DNA from: Gelatoporia subvermispora B
Taxonomy: Eukaryota > Basidiomycota > Agaricomycetes > Polyporales > Gelatoporiaceae
Reading direction: 5' to 3'
DNA length: 64,000 nucleotides
Assembly: GCA_000320605.2 (NCBI GenBank)
Contig: KB445819.1
Location: 124,001 to 188,000, forward strand
Shown: piece by piece, positions 20,741 to 33,779 of the stretch
Position numbering within the stretch: the stretch's first letter is position 1
Layout of the letters: the number at the start of each line of letters is the position of its first letter
Made by a program: the position numbers and the translations under genes
Notes under the pieces: model-generated
Databases searched by the model: none
What the model was told of the DNA's origin: nothing
Seen by the model: only the letters and a program-made list of their open reading frames with translations

Positions 20741-23700
20741 TTGGTGCACTGCTTTTTGTTTCCTCGTGCGATTGGCGCCCGCAATGGGGCGAATGTACAG
20801 CACGTACTTCCTTGGGTGGAGTCTAGTGAAGTACAAGCAAGGTAATTCACGAACGAAGCGACGATTTGAATAGACGCATAATTCCATTGACCTCATTTCG
20901 AATTGCTGTCGCGACCTCCACGGTATCGATCCCGGACAAATGTCTCGCTGCTATGTCAGCCTAATTGGGGGAGATTGACTTGACCAGTAGCGTCTCTGTA
21001 AGTCCAGGCTATCAGCCACTTCATGCTCAATTTGCATTGTTCGGTGGCACCATTCCGGGATAGTGGTCTCGAACGCAGCGAGCATATTGTCAGCGAATGT
21101 GATACTACTGCAGCGGCAGCTAGTCCCATTCGGAACTGCACGCGTTACTTTACTTCGGAATGGTTCAGGACCTCTCCACGAGCGTACCGCGTTTCTCGGC
21201 GTCCCTTGGGCCTGGCGCGGATCATGGGCCTTCGCAGAGCATCCTCATGGCTGCCAAGCCATTGCTAGAAACGCACAGTCTCTGCGCCGCCCGAGCAGAT
21301 GTGAGCGGTACTCGTGTCTGACCTGATCTACACCTAGGGCACAGATGTCTCACTGCCCAGACTCGCAAGTCTCCGCTACTCAGCACCAGCTCTACGGAGC
21401 GGTGCGGTGCGGTATTCGCGGACATAGCGTACTCAAGGGAAGATGCCGAGTCTCGCCCATTGCCCCCGATCACGCGTAGTTAGCCCAAAAGCAATGTGTA
21501 TCCGGCACTGCGGCACGGCGTGCTCGGGGACCCTACGCCCCTTGGTCATCGGACAAGGCACACATTACTACAGAGGTTCAGGAAGATCACTCAGTATTAT
21601 CTCTTTACTCGAATGTCAGTCATATTGCAAGGAGTTATGATGGGGTGATGGGGTCCCCGTAGCACTTTCCAGAGAACGACGGATTGAGGTTTGGACGTCG
21701 AAGAAAGTTATGCATGGAAGTTGGAGCGTTGACAACATGGTTTGTGCTCGTCTTAACAAACCTTCCGGCCAGCACAGTGTGCCGAGTGGCCGGATCTCTG
21801 CGCTTTTCATGAGACCATGCTTGCCGACTCCGCCGAGGGACCCAGAATCCGTCGAGAGTTTGCCCCTACATAGGGTCCGCGCAGTTCTCGCATGATCAAT
21901 GCATCCAAATACACCAGGACCGAATACGCTAGAACCAGGTATACTAGAATTACAAGACCCATCAATTTATACCTGCTGAGATCGACTCTCTGTAATGCGA
22001 AGTAGTCATAGATCACAGTGGATTGGAGTACCTAGCTGTGTAAGCAATGGGGAAAGTGTGACATGGCTAATGAAGGCGAGTACGCCGTAATGGTGCGAAC
22101 AAGCGGGTACATATCAAGACACCGGAATATCATAGCTGTCAATAACAGACTACGGCGCCGTTGCAACGCGAAGTTGTCTCACAGATGGATGTGAGAGCTT
22201 GCAGTGATAAAATAGCAACGCTATGACCAAGAACCCTGCTAGTATTGCGTTGCGGTCTCTCGTAGGGCTCATATACGTGCGAGGTCTTCCTCTCTTCTAG
22301 TTCTTGTACGGATCATCTCAGTTCAGAAGTACAAGAAGTACAAGAGGTAGTAGTAATGTGTACTTCACTGAATGCGACCGCATTCATCGATGTACCTGAA
22401 GTGCCCGAGATCAGCCGTAATGGAGAAGAGAACAGTGGAGTATCTGTCTCAAATTTTCGACTGCGCGATGGCAAGGTATCTAGTCAATGCTCGAATGCTA
22501 GATAATGTCCGCATAGCTCACACAGACTTTCGAACAATCGCCGGACACGTCACTGAAGCTGGAGGGAAACCTGAATTGCACGCGCAACCATTCGCAAGCT
22601 CTGCCAATTTCGACGGATCAAGTAGACAGATTTGTCGAAGAAGGGATCTCCCCGTCGTTCTTTGTGTCTCATGACTTACGAAGACGTCATAAGCCCCGTC
22701 AGGCGGTGTTAGGTCGGTCAGGATAGCTCGACTTCTCCATCGAATAGTTCATATTGTTTCGTTGATTTTGCACCATGCTCCTCAATCACTCACACATATG
22801 TGTGACTGTGCTTATATTTCTCCTCATGCCGTACCAACGGCTTTTATATCCATGTACCATCATGAGGAAGCCTTAACGCTGTCAAAGAGTCGCAAACCCC
22901 TGGCCCTGATGACCATCGATAATCACCGCACGCTGTCACCGCCAATGACTGGTTATGGCAATCACAACACTGCATCAGCCTATGTGTGGAAGAAAGAAGG
23001 GAAAGTTATTGGAGGGCATCACGAAGAAGAGACGCGAAGCTCAAGGAGCGCCACTACACATACTCAATGGAGAGCGCTCGCGGAATGTGCCGCGGACCGC
23101 CGCAACCGTCTCGGCAGGACATCTGTGCAACCAGCTCCATCGCGTCTCTCACCACCAGGCACCAGTACAAGATCTACTCATCATGCTCGGGGAAAGTCAA
23201 GATTTGCGACACGACCTGGCTGTTTCAACCGTCGGCTACACCGCTAGGATTGTCCGTCAGGTTCGACGTATATATTTTTGGTATACAAGCCGCTGTGGAA
23301 CTTTCATATATCTGCCGCGCCTTATGCAGACTATCAGGTGCACACAGGCGATACCGACATTCCCTGTAAGGAAGGCCTCGCTAATATTGCCCCTCTAGGT
23401 GAATTAGCCCCGAAGCTCCGTCCTAATCCTCCGACCCGCAGATACGTGTGTATTTGATATTCCTCTCGGCCGATTAGCCATAGACCATGTGTGCTCCCGA
23501 TACATTCATTGCACAGGATAGAGCTGGAGCGCACAAGGTCTGCTTCCTGATGCTCTGCGGCCCATCACTGTTCCAGTGTGGGACGGCCTTGATCAATGCA
23601 GTAGGCCGTTCCAAGGCCCTGCTGATTGAACCTTGCCCGCCGAGCTTGATACTGCGCTGAACGCACGTTGCTTTGCTATGGCGCATATATGTAGTATGAC

Positions 23701-23756
23701 GACCCGCGTATCTCGTACCTGGGGGGTATATCTCGCTCGCTTAGCCCACTCCCGCG
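20741..23756. other. Three-kilobase region with no confident gene
   Basis: A minus-strand frame at 21807-22016 encodes one strongly hydrophobic stretch (LMGLVILVYLVLAYSVLVYL) and may be a relic of a membrane protein gene. Three overlapping plus-strand frames at 22760-23400 lack domains and do not join through convincing introns. CACATATGTG-like palindromes occur near 22790. The last few hundred bases are the probable promoter of the 7-TM gene. Confidence 0.4.
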
Positions 23757-25000
23757 ATGGGCATCTCTGTAACAAAGGCGCGCATCCTCACGCTATTCTT
23801 CACGAACATCTTCCTGGGGATCCACCTTGTTACTTTCGGTATTTCGCTTTACACGCAACTATGGAAGAATCCGGCGCAGGGTAGGCCGACGAAGAAGCTG
23901 CTCGTCGCCGTCACGCTAGCCATGGGCATCATCGGCGTGCTTGATGCCTCCCTGGATGCCGCGTTGAACATCCAGGTCTGGACGACAGACAACGTCTCTC
24001 TCTTCTCCGACGTTGCATATTGGATTAATGTAGTGAAGGTATATCACTTGCTACGCTCTAGAGAGAATATGTCGTTTGACGAGCGATGCCATCAAGGACA
24101 GCGACAAGGCTATCCAACCACTAATTGGAGATGGTATTCTGGTAAGCCATAAGTCTCGGCTCTCGTACATTTCGGACTAATAGCATTATCTTCAGACATA
24201 CCGGTGCTGGGTCGTATGGGAGCGCCGCTGGAAGGCGGTCGTTGTCTCCGTCGTTTTGTGGTTCGCAGGTCTTGGTGTTAGCTTGGGGGTCATCGCGAAG
24301 TCCGCAATGCTAAAGGGTTTCGATGGCATCAATGCTCCGTCGCTGACGCCATTTCTCGGCGCTGCATATACGCTGACCGTCGCACTCAATATCATCACGA
24401 CCTGTATGTCGGTTCACTGCCGTTGCTAGCCTTTGCGCTAATTCGAGAATTTCTCAGCCCTCATCGTGTATCGCATTTGGATTGTCAGCCGAGAAGTCCG
24501 TAGATACATCGCAGGCGGAGACAGGTTGACCTATGTGATCCGAATCATTATTGAATCCGGAGCTCTCTACTCCGTAACTGCACTGGTAACCCTCCTTACT
24601 GCTGTCTCAAAGAGCAATGCCGACTACATCATGGGAAACGTCGTAAGTAATATGCGTAGTGTATCTGTCGCGGTATCACTAATACCCCCTTATGCAGCTT
24701 GTACAGATGACCGGCATCTGCTTCAATCTCATCATTGTTCGCTTTGAGCAAAACTTGGCCGACAGGAATCAAGTTGTGTCGACACATACCCACTCGCGCA
24801 CCCCGCCTGTCACCACCGCTACGGCAAGCAGCCGACGAAAAACGAGCCAAGTACACGCCGTGCCAATGCTCAATATCACGCGCTCCCAGAGCTCTGAGGC
24901 CAAGGTGACCGACTCAGCGGATAAGCCAGCTATCCTTAGTATCGACGAGGAGTCCTCTGTTCCAGCGACAGGAAAAACGGATCTCTCTTGGAATGTGTAG
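23757..25000 (+). CDS. Seven-transmembrane protein of an Agaricomycete-specific type, unknown function
   Basis: Five exons join in one frame. Exon 1 runs from the ATG at 23757 to INVVKV with helices LTLFFTNIFLGIHLVTFGI and LLVAVTLAMGIIGVLDASL. A short exon follows, ending QPLIGDGIL. The next carries TYRCWVVWERRWKAVVVSVV and a further helix, then LIVYRIWIVSREVRRY, IIIESGALYSVTALVTLL and, after a last intron, LVQMTGICFNLIIVRFEQ. The tail is cytosolic, serine-rich and ends at 24998-25000. The pattern IGDGIL...YRCWVVW followed by YRIW and IIESGALYS is shared by many uncharacterised basidiomycete 7-TM proteins sometimes compared with receptors. No ligand or pathway can be inferred. The exon model looks intact. 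Confidence 0.8.
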
Positions 25001-26286
25001 ATTTCCTAATTGGTTAAGTCTGGGATGGAACTATAGAACGGTAAGTAGTCTCGAAATGTTGTGAAAAACAAAGGTGCTCACAACTCGTACATCCACAGGC
25101 CGACAGTATATCGTGTACAAATATAAATTATGATGGAATGTAGCTCTACATCTACCGCCTGTATTGTCAACTGGTCTAATGAATGTCAGTATGAGCAGCA
25201 CCGCCGGAGTATGTACGCAATCCACTTAGGACAAATTTCGATCTTTATCAGTAAGTAAAGCTGTCTTGTGCACGGAAGCGAGCATTGCAATTTCGATGTA
25301 AGTTGCAAGGACGAGGTTATCTAGGGCTCGACGGACGGCTGACGGTTGTGTCGTTAGCAACTCAGCGGCAACATACAAACTGAAGCACACGGATGAATAT
25401 CCTATCTCTACGTCCTCTTCATTCAACTTCAATACGCATCCACCAATTTCGTGGCAAACGCTACGCAAGGCTTGCGTCCTTTACTCCGGACCTATCGGAG
25501 GTACGATGGGTGTGCAGGAACTGTGGCCCTGATAGCTTGATACGACAAGCCCCATTAGTTCGCCGGCCTTCTATATGGTCGGGGAAGGCTGGGATCATAA
25601 CGTGTAAAGATGTTCGATAGTGATATTGTCCCTCTTGCTCATGCGCAGTCTGCTTCGGTACGTAGCTTGCAAAGGTGCCTGGAGGGTATTCCGAGATCAT
25701 CATACAGTTTCTTACAGAGTAAGCATTTGTATCGCTCACTCCTCTCCATGACAGAGATGGCGATTGTTGGGCGAGATGCAGAGAAGTGGGCGGCGGATCA
25801 GCGGGATCGCGTAGCCGGCGGCTAGAGAGGAGCTCCTATCCTTATATGGCACGATGGCTCGGTGCTTGGCGGCACGAGACCCGCGTCGAAACGATGACGA
25901 TCTCGCGATCATCAAGCGGGCAGCGAGTGGCACTTTGTTCTCTTTGGTCCAGAATCTACATTAGACGGGACGGTTTGCGACATTTTCTCTGATTTTTGAA
26001 ATATTGATGCTTTCGTGCATGACACAACTCTTCTCGCAGCGCCAGGGGGATGATGGATCGCAGTGACTCCGAGTCATCGCCTCTCGAATTGCCCTCCCGG
26101 TGCTTCTAGCGAGACCATGAGCGCCGGTGCCGAACGATCATGCTGCGTTGCCGGGTGTGTCTGTTTATCATACTTAAAGTAGTGATACCCCGCGAGGAGA
26201 CAACTGATCCAGTCTCCTAACGGACGCACCCGAGGCATATCTGCCACCTTCCTCCTCTTGCTCGTGCGTGGGGTTGCTTCACGGAC
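25001..26286. other. Intergenic between two membrane-protein genes
   Basis: Frames of 60-90 codons appear on both strands without domains. The right end is presumably the promoter of the DUF6533-like gene. Nothing else was recognised. Confidence 0.4.
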
Positions 26287-28122
26287 ATGTCGAGCAATGG
26301 CCTGCTGGTCCCGCCCGAAATTGTGTCCTTGCTCCAGGCAACGTGAGTCTTCACATTCTGCGTACCTTACTTTGCCTCTGATCGAGCTTCAGGTTCGTCG
26401 AGGATATCTGCGCCGTCGCATCTGCAGGTATGTCCATGCAAGGACATTTCAGCAACATAGAGACTCTGGTACTAACACTTCCGTAGTCATTGTCATCTAT
26501 GATCATCTGACCACCATTTCCGACGAAGTGCGGTACATGTGGGGCCGCAGATGGAATTCTATCACGATTCTGTTCTACCTGAACAGATGGGCGACGGTAG
26601 GGTGGTCTCTTTCATCACTTGCGAACAATTTCGTTCAATACAAGGATGTTGTGGTGAGAAATCATATCGGACAATCTCACAAATCTGGTAACCCACAATC
26701 TTCGTGACTTAGAGGTACAGCACGCTCGGATTCAACTACATTGCGGATCGGTGTTAACCCCGCGGGCAGCTGTTCTGCTGTATACAACCTCCAGATAGCG
26801 TTTACCGCGGCTTTATTCGTTCTATGGGCAGGCAAGGGTTTCCTTATGTTCTGTGGCCTGAAAATCGGTTGACATCTCTATTTAGTCTTCTCAACAATTC
26901 GTGTGTATGCCGTCAGTGCAGGTTCTAAGTCGTTAGCGGTGCTCGTGTTTGGCGTCAGTATCATGCCAGCAGGGATAACGCTAGTCAGTCACAGCCTCTT
27001 GAACTACACCTACTACTCCGCTCAAGTCCTCTCATAGTACGTGGACTCCTTTTCTGAGGGTTTCCAAATGGCTACGCTGCCTGGCTTGGGCTACACTTGC
27101 ATCGGGAATGACAAGATCAGCGAAATGAGCCTGAATGAGTGAGCATGTCACGATCTCTGGACCGAGCTTACGTGCTGAACGGAGCAATTTGCACCAGCTG
27201 TGAGTGTCTTCATGTATGAGCACCATTTTCCTGTTCTGAGATAGCTCAGGGACTGTTTCTTCGCGCGCCTGCAGTATCGCTGCTGATGTGGCAGTGCTGG
27301 TAATCACCTGGTTCAAGACATACCGAATGATACGTGACTTGAGAAGGACTAGTATACGGAGTCCCATTGCTACAACGTTGCTACAGGACGGTATGTGACT
27401 TGTTGAGAGTAGTAGATATATCCATCTATGTCTAACCTCCTATCGTAAGGCACCGTGTATTTCATGTCAGTCGAGAATGTGTCGTCGCTATTATCCGGCT
27501 ATCTGACAAAATCCCCAATTCTAGGGCTTTACTTGCGATGAATGTGCTACATATAGTCGGCAGTTTAACCGAGGTGCGTACGCTCCTTTTAATATCCGCA
27601 GGCCCCTTCATTAGTCTGTCATTAACCAGGCATTCAACTGGGCTCTCTACTTCATCACACCGTACGTCCTTACTCTCAATTGATCTGGCTCATCCAATAC
27701 ATCAATCGCTGGCACCGCCAGACTCTCCTCCGTGGACCGTAATCATCTCGCGCTTCCTTATCAACCTTCGGCGCGCAGCTGAGGCCTCCACGAATATCTC
27801 CTCAAGCCTTTCTTCGCGCGTCTCTACCTTCCCGGCCTCCACGGACACATCCTTCGGCTTCCGCCGCCCGAGCGCGAGTATGCATCTCGCGAACTTTGTG
27901 GACAGCATGGGCGAGCTGCTCGAGTACACATCTCAGGAGGATGCACACCTCGCATGGGAACGCTCCGGCGCGAGCGCGGAGTGGAGCGCGACGGCGGCGA
28001 GTGATACAGAGGGATGCCCAGCTGGGAAGGCGAAGAATATCGAGATGCAGGCGCAGTGGACTACGTCCGACGGCGACGAGCGTGCGCTTTTACCGGACGA
28101 GGTGATGACTGCGAGGGCTTGA
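26287..28122 (+). CDS. DUF6533-like multi-pass membrane protein
   Basis: Start ATG at 26287 (MSSNGLLVPPEIVSLLQAT), followed by a donor and a second exon with FVEDICAVASA. Exon 3 then shows the DUF6533 signature VIVIYDHLTTISDEVRYMW and ITILFYLNRWAT. Later blocks read in order are YSTLGFNYIADR, FSTIRVYAVSAGSKSLAVLV, ADVAVLVITWFKTYRMIRDL with SPIATTLLQDG, TVYFMALLAMNVLHIV, and a C-terminal exon with FLINLRRAAEAST plus a long serine/threonine- and acid-rich cytosolic tail to the TGA at 28120-28122. Helices and spacing match the family of about seven-helix proteins found in Agaricomycetes. Their function is unknown. Several introns are inferred only from motif continuity, so the exact protein is provisional. 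Confidence 0.75.
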
Positions 28123-28550
28123 TTAGAAGACTATGAAACAATGTGCGTCTCGCTTTCTTCAGCCGTGGCGGTGGCCGATCATTCTTACTTGAATCCAATA
28201 GAGTATGTCATCCTATGATACCACAAAGCAGGTTTATGCTACTTCTTGTAGGTCGTGGTTATGTTTTCTGAACGAAAGGTCAATTGAACTCTTGTCTCAG
28301 ATCTTCGCGGAACGTACTTGTAATTGATGTACACCACTCGACACGCTACGACTCACGACTTGACGTATCTCAGTAGTTCCCAACTTCAGCCTCCCTGTCA
28401 AACTGCTATCTCTCTTGGACGGTATGCAATCTTGCGAAAACAGCACAAATAGAAATCGAATATACTGTACAACAACCGCCGATACATATGCAACATAATA
28501 CAAGTAGAGTATTGTAACACTTGCGCTGTTCCACCCGGAGGAATATCCGT
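28123..28550. other. Short convergent intergenic region
   Basis: The 3' ends of the DUF6533-like gene (+) and SMC6 (-) meet here. No gene was recognised. Confidence 0.5.
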
Positions 28551-31500
28551 TCATTGGAACGCCAGAACACCTTGTCCACGCTCCGGGTCCGTCATACGAT
28601 GGACGCGAACCGTGCTGCCGATGTTGATGTTGGTCATGTCTTGCGGCGTGATGAGAATATACTGCTTGCGGTCCGACGCATTGGCAGTATCGATCTGTGA
28701 GACCAGTTCAGTTGTTTCATCAGGGTCAAAGATGCATTTGCAGAAAACTCACCATCATACGCATACTGATACGACGATTGACCGCATCCATGAAGACATC
28801 GAACTCATCTACCAAAAACGTGAGCAGCTTCCCCAAGTACATGACCAGATAGCATACCGAGGCAGCGGATCGGGCACCCGATGGATTCCCAAAGCGACAA
28901 CAGCAGACAGATAGTCGAGAAGGACTTCTCACCACCACTGAGCGAGCGTGGATCCTTCTCGCGACTGTTCTGTGTCATCGTCTGATCTTCTGTTTGGACC
29001 TATGAAGAGCATCAGCACCATCATGGCATCTTGGCAACGTAGACATGGACCTTGAGGTGCAGCGTTCCATGAGTATGGTCAAAAAGAACTTTGCCGTAGT
29101 ACCCGCGATTAGAGAGGTGGTACTGGAAGTAACTTTTGCACCGCAAAGCGATATGACGCCGAAATTCATGCCATCGTGCCAGGCGCAGTTTGATTGATTT
29201 CTTCAGCAACTATAAGAGCATCAATACCAGACAGAAGGGCAGAAAAGGTAGCGCGTCGTACTCTGGTCAAAGCCAGTGTCTCTCTCAAGGTTTTCTCGAC
29301 CACATCCAGGGCATCCAGGCGCTTTTTAACGTCCGCGGCAAGGTCTTCCACCGAAGCGCCATTCCTGACTTGGTATGAGAATGAAAACATCGTCTCAAGA
29401 GGTGACCGTACCTCTTTTCGCTTTCGCGTAAAGCCTCCTGAACACTCTTCAGGTCTTTGTCTACCTCTGCAACCGATCGCGTACTTTCCACGCGTTCGCA
29501 GTATTCTTCAGCTTTCGCTGTCCATGCCTGAAGTAGTCTAAGCAGCACGCGAGAATGAACATAGATATATCACGTACGACGAACTCTTTCTCGAGGGTGC
29601 CCTCAGCAGTTTTCAGGTCTGCTACCTTTCGCTGATCAACCTTGACCTTATCTGCGAAGAACTTGATCTTATGCTGTGCCTCAAGGCGGAGCTGCACCGC
29701 ATTCTGGATTTCTTGCTATTGACAACATCAGCCAAGTGGCAGTGTGGGGAACCGAGTGGGCACTCACAGCCTTCTCAGAGCGCTTCTCTTCAAATTCTTC
29801 GATGACCTTGCTGAGACGGTCCCGTTCTGCCAGGAGCGGTTTCTGCGCCGCGTCGATGGTAGCCTTCTCACGCAGAGACGCAGCGAACTGGTTCGTGATG
29901 TTGTCTTTGTCCTTCTCAAGATCCTGACAAGACGGCAATCAGAAGATGCCATTTAACACGCGGATGAGGATAGACGAACTTCCTTAGCGGCTTGCACAGC
30001 TTGGATGTTGACAGGCAGCTCTTCGTTTGCTTCTTCTTGCAGTTTGTCGCGATCTTGCTTGAGCTTGTAGATCAGCCTGTCGAGCCTGCGTTCATCCGCC
30101 TGCATGCTGTCAGCATTCGCTCGAATATATCACTACAGGTGTAGAACTCACGGTCAACTTGTTAACGGCGTCCCGAGCGCTGCGAATGGCTTGATCGCGC
30201 TCCCTCATCTCGCCGTCGAGACGGGAGTGCTCAGCCTCAGCAGCACGAAGTTCCTCTTGATAACGACTGGATCCACATTCAGCGACGTATCGTCGTTCCG
30301 TGAGACTGTTCAGCGTACCTGCGTTGGGCGGTGACGTCATCACCGGTGAAGAGCTGGTTCCTCCAATCTCCCCGATTGTCAAGGCGGGGCAACGGGTTGG
30401 ACATCCCACCACCGTCACTGGCGCAGATAGTGAGTGCGAGGCTGGCATAAAGCTGTTCAGGACGTACGCGAAGCGCTGCACACGGTACGAGTCGGCAGCC
30501 CAAGCTACTCCACTCTTTGCTGATATGAGAATACGGTCTGCGTCCGCACGTGATGGTGCAAGAAATATTCTTTCAATTGACAGCTGGTTGATGAGAACAC
30601 GCAGTATATATTCGTCAGATATCTGTGAACACAGGACATGAGCGGATAGGGTTGCTTTCTGGATGACGTAGAACATACGTCGAGAGCACGGAGCACCGTC
30701 AAGTACGCCGGAGGAGGCTCTCCCTTACTATAGTCGAACAAATCAACGGGAGCGATGATGATCGGAACCCCGTTGCTAAACAAAACATGAGCCGTACACG
30801 CCACCGCACAGATATCGCACTCACTTTCCATGCTTCCTCAGGATCTGCTCGAGCGTCCGCCGATCGCCCGCATCCGTGACCGCAAACGCGGCCATGAGCG
30901 ACCCGAGCTGCACGCGCATAATCTGCGCCCATTTCTCCGGCTCGCGCACCTTCACGTGCAGCCCGAACGGGCCGACCGGCCTGTGCCCGTTCCAGCGCTC
31001 GCGCTGGATGTCCGCAAAGACCTTGTCCAGGTTCTTCCCATACGGCGCGAGCTTATTGCGCTCGCGCTCGTCGCACATGTTGAGGGCATCGCGGAGGGAC
31101 ATGATCTGCCCTCGGACGCGCTCGCGCTCGGTGTGCAGCCCGCGTCCCTCGCCGTCTAGGCGCGCGGTATCGTCCTGACGTTGCTTTTTCTCGGCGCGGA
31201 CGTCCTGCAGCTGCGCTTCTGCGGCCGTGATCTCGGCTTGCTTTTCTTGCAGGTCCGCGTCGAGCTTGTCTCGCCGATCCTGGGAGAAACTCTCAAGACG
31301 CTGTATCTCTGCGTTGATCTGCTTGTCCAGCTCATCAATCTGTTTGCGCAGCGACTCCATGTCTTGATTCATTTTCTTTTGTTCTTGCTGTTCATAACAA
31401 GTCAGTACATTCCATGGACATTGCTCATTCAAGTATGATAACACATGCCTGGATTCTGGACAACTTAGTCTTGTTCTCTTTGATCTCGGCGTTGCACTGG

Positions 31501-33257
31501 TTCTTCTCCTCCATGAGGCGCGTAATGTCGCCTTGTTCCCGTGCGTCCTGCTCTATCGCAGTCACCTTCTCATCGGCGCAGCGAACTTCTTCCTAGAGAA
31601 AGGGTTAAACATGAACGCTCTGCTTAAGTAGTACAGATACACACTTCCAACGTCTTCATCTCGTCTTCAAGCCTCTGAAGCTTGCGCTCTGCCTTTTCCC
31701 GCTCCATACACTTCTTCTGGAGTTCCTGTATTATCGTAATATGCTCTCAGCATTTGCTTACGACCTGAGTGAAGGAATGTACCTTCTCCTTGGCATTGAC
31801 ATGCGCCCAGGCGAGCTCTTTCTTGAGCTCGTCCGCCCTATTGCGCTGCTCTCGGGCTTTCTTCGCTTCGTCAAAGCGCGCCCTTGCTTCTTTCAGAGCT
31901 TCCCTGAGGTCAGGCAGCGCCTCCTTGCTTCGATGTAGACTCTTCGACATCGATCCGATGGACTCGAGACAAGTCTGATATTCTTCGCTGAGCTGGCTCA
32001 GTTGTGTGCCCTTGAGGAAGAACTAGAGGAGCTCGTGTGTCAGGAAATGGGACAGTAGAGACTACGCGTATCTTACGCGGTATTTGTCTGTGGGCTGAGA
32101 AGCACTCAAGAATTGTCTGGATGGCATGTCAGAATGATCCAGCCAGTAATCACAAGAGCCTAGCTACCTCGCAGCGTCTGGGGAGCGTATGCATGAATGA
32201 TCAGTCCCATCCAATGCAAATAATAGGATGCCCACCTTGAGTGAGGATGTTCATCGGATTGTCCACTTGGATATTCATATGATCACAGATCTTGGATAGC
32301 TCTTCTTTCTTGGTCGAGACAACCCTGCCGTCTTTGCTCTTGATCTTGTACGACGAAGAGCCATCCTTGGTAAATCTACGGGTGATGACGATGCTCTTGC
32401 CGTATTCTTGGGGCTTAAATGCTTCTTCCCCTTGGTTTTTTAAGACGACAGTCACTTCCGCGATACTGGAATAAGGGGACGTAAACAAGGCTATTCTGCG
32501 TCACGAATGAATGTGGGCGCACGATTGTCCCTCCCGAATGAACGACTTCAACCCAGCGCCTCGACCAGTAGTAGTCGCCTTCCCGCCAAGAGCGACGGTC
32601 AGCGCGGATAGGACAGCACTCTTACCACCTGATCGATATCGCGGTCGTCAGCCGAGATGGCCTGTGGTTCCGCAAGATCCCATATGTCCACTTACTCCCG
32701 TTGTGACCTGAGAGTCGCAAATATAGATGTTGAGTATTACCGTGAACTCATAGCACTCGGGCGCACGCACCAATAACGAAATTGATTTGCGGGCCCAGGT
32801 TAAAGGTGAGATACTTGTGGCACATGAACTGATGCATCTCTAGCGACTCTATAATGCCCATCTCGGCAACGCTCTTCACGTCCAATTCTCAATGGAATGC
32901 GGAGGCAGTAAGGGCAGCGGCACTCACCCCTAGAGTCTTGGTTTTCGATGCGAGCTTTGCACGGATCTCTTCCTCGTGCTCCTCCTCAAACCTCCTCTCC
33001 TCGTCTTCATCTGGGATATCCAGTTCAATGGGTTCATCGTCGTCGTCTATGTCGAGAGCCGGTCTGTCGTCGTCGTCGTCCTCAGCATGCTGCTCGGCGC
33101 CATTCGTGCGCTTGCTTCGTTTGCGGCCATTCTGGGAAGTCTCAGGCAGCTCGTCGGCACTGTCCTCTTCTGTGCGCGCACGCTTCGATGGGTGAGAAAA
33201 TTGCGAAGATTGCTCATCAGTGTCGCTGTCGGGCGCGACGGCCCTTCGTTTGACCAT
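28551..33257 (-). CDS. SMC6: SMC6, ATPase subunit of the Smc5/6 complex
   Basis: Smc6 pairs with Smc5 in the nuclear complex that supports recombination repair and replication, and which carries the SUMO ligase Nse2. The ATG is at 33255-33257. An acidic N-terminal tail with nuclear-localisation-like basic clusters is followed by [29 protein letters not shown] and the Walker A P-loop (HNGSGKSAV), part of which is encoded by a 12-nt exon at 32696-32707. VTRRF- and [18 protein letters not shown] Smc6 motifs follow near 32250-32400. Long coiled-coil arms surround a hinge at about 30300-31000. The C-terminal head carries [20 protein letters not shown] (ABC signature), then [14 protein letters not shown] (Walker B), and ends GVLAFQ at the TGA at 28551-28553. 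The motif NPMNILTQ favours Smc6 over Smc5. Well over a dozen short introns are implied. Confidence 0.93.
32696..32707 (-). other. SMC6: 12-nt exon encoding part of the SMC6 P-loop
   Basis: Reading on the minus strand, the exon before ends ...NFVI+G at 32771. An intron of 63 nt (32708-32770, GT...AG) precedes the exon GTCACAACGGGA. A second intron of 67 nt (32629-32695, GT...AG) is followed by GTGGTAAGAGTGCT. Only with this tiny exon does the P-loop G-H-N-G-S-G-K-S become complete. Confidence 0.85.
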
Positions 33258-33779
33258 GATGGGGAGGTAATAAACAACGTTTGCGGACGCGACGCGACGC
33301 GCCGCACGCGTGTGTGGCCAAACACAACCAAAGCGCGGCGCACGTGCGGCTGTCCGGAAATGGAGAAAGCCGCCGCGTACTGGCGGGATTCCCGCGAAAG
33401 GAGAGCGGCGGGCGCGTCGGGCGGGGGCGCGCCTGTTGCTGCCACCGACTTCGTCGGCGTCAACCCTTGGTTCATAGAGCGCGTTCGAGACTTTTTAAGG
33501 CAACGATGGAAGGCGTGCGACCAGACATCGCGCTGGTTACGGGCGCCCAAGAAACTGGTGGTTCTTGGTGATGTGCGGATAGCCGAGCGGTAGAGAGGGC
33601 CTCGCTGCGAGCGCCTAGCTCCCACGCGTGCATTTCTCTTCTCCCAATCCCTCCCCCGTCGTCTTGCTCAAAGACCACATAGCCTTAGTGTCCTGAGGCG
33701 TCCATTCTCTTTTTCTGTTTCTCCTCTTTTCTTGTTCTTCGTATTCCACTTCTGCGCCACTTCCGCATCATCATCACAG
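33258..33779. promoter_or_regulatory. Divergent promoter region between SMC6 and a conserved membrane-protein gene
   Basis: About 520 bp separate the two start codons. The part next to the right-hand gene (33640-33770) is a C/T-rich tract on the plus strand, a common mark of fungal transcription start regions. Confidence 0.5.

Noticed and set aside
22760..23400. Possible multi-exon gene from three overlapping plus-strand frames
   Set aside because: No junctions give a continuous protein with any family resemblance.
33472..33625. GATAGCCGAGCGGTAGAGAG, looking like the start of a tRNA
   Set aside because: No matching acceptor stem, anticodon arm or T-loop follows.
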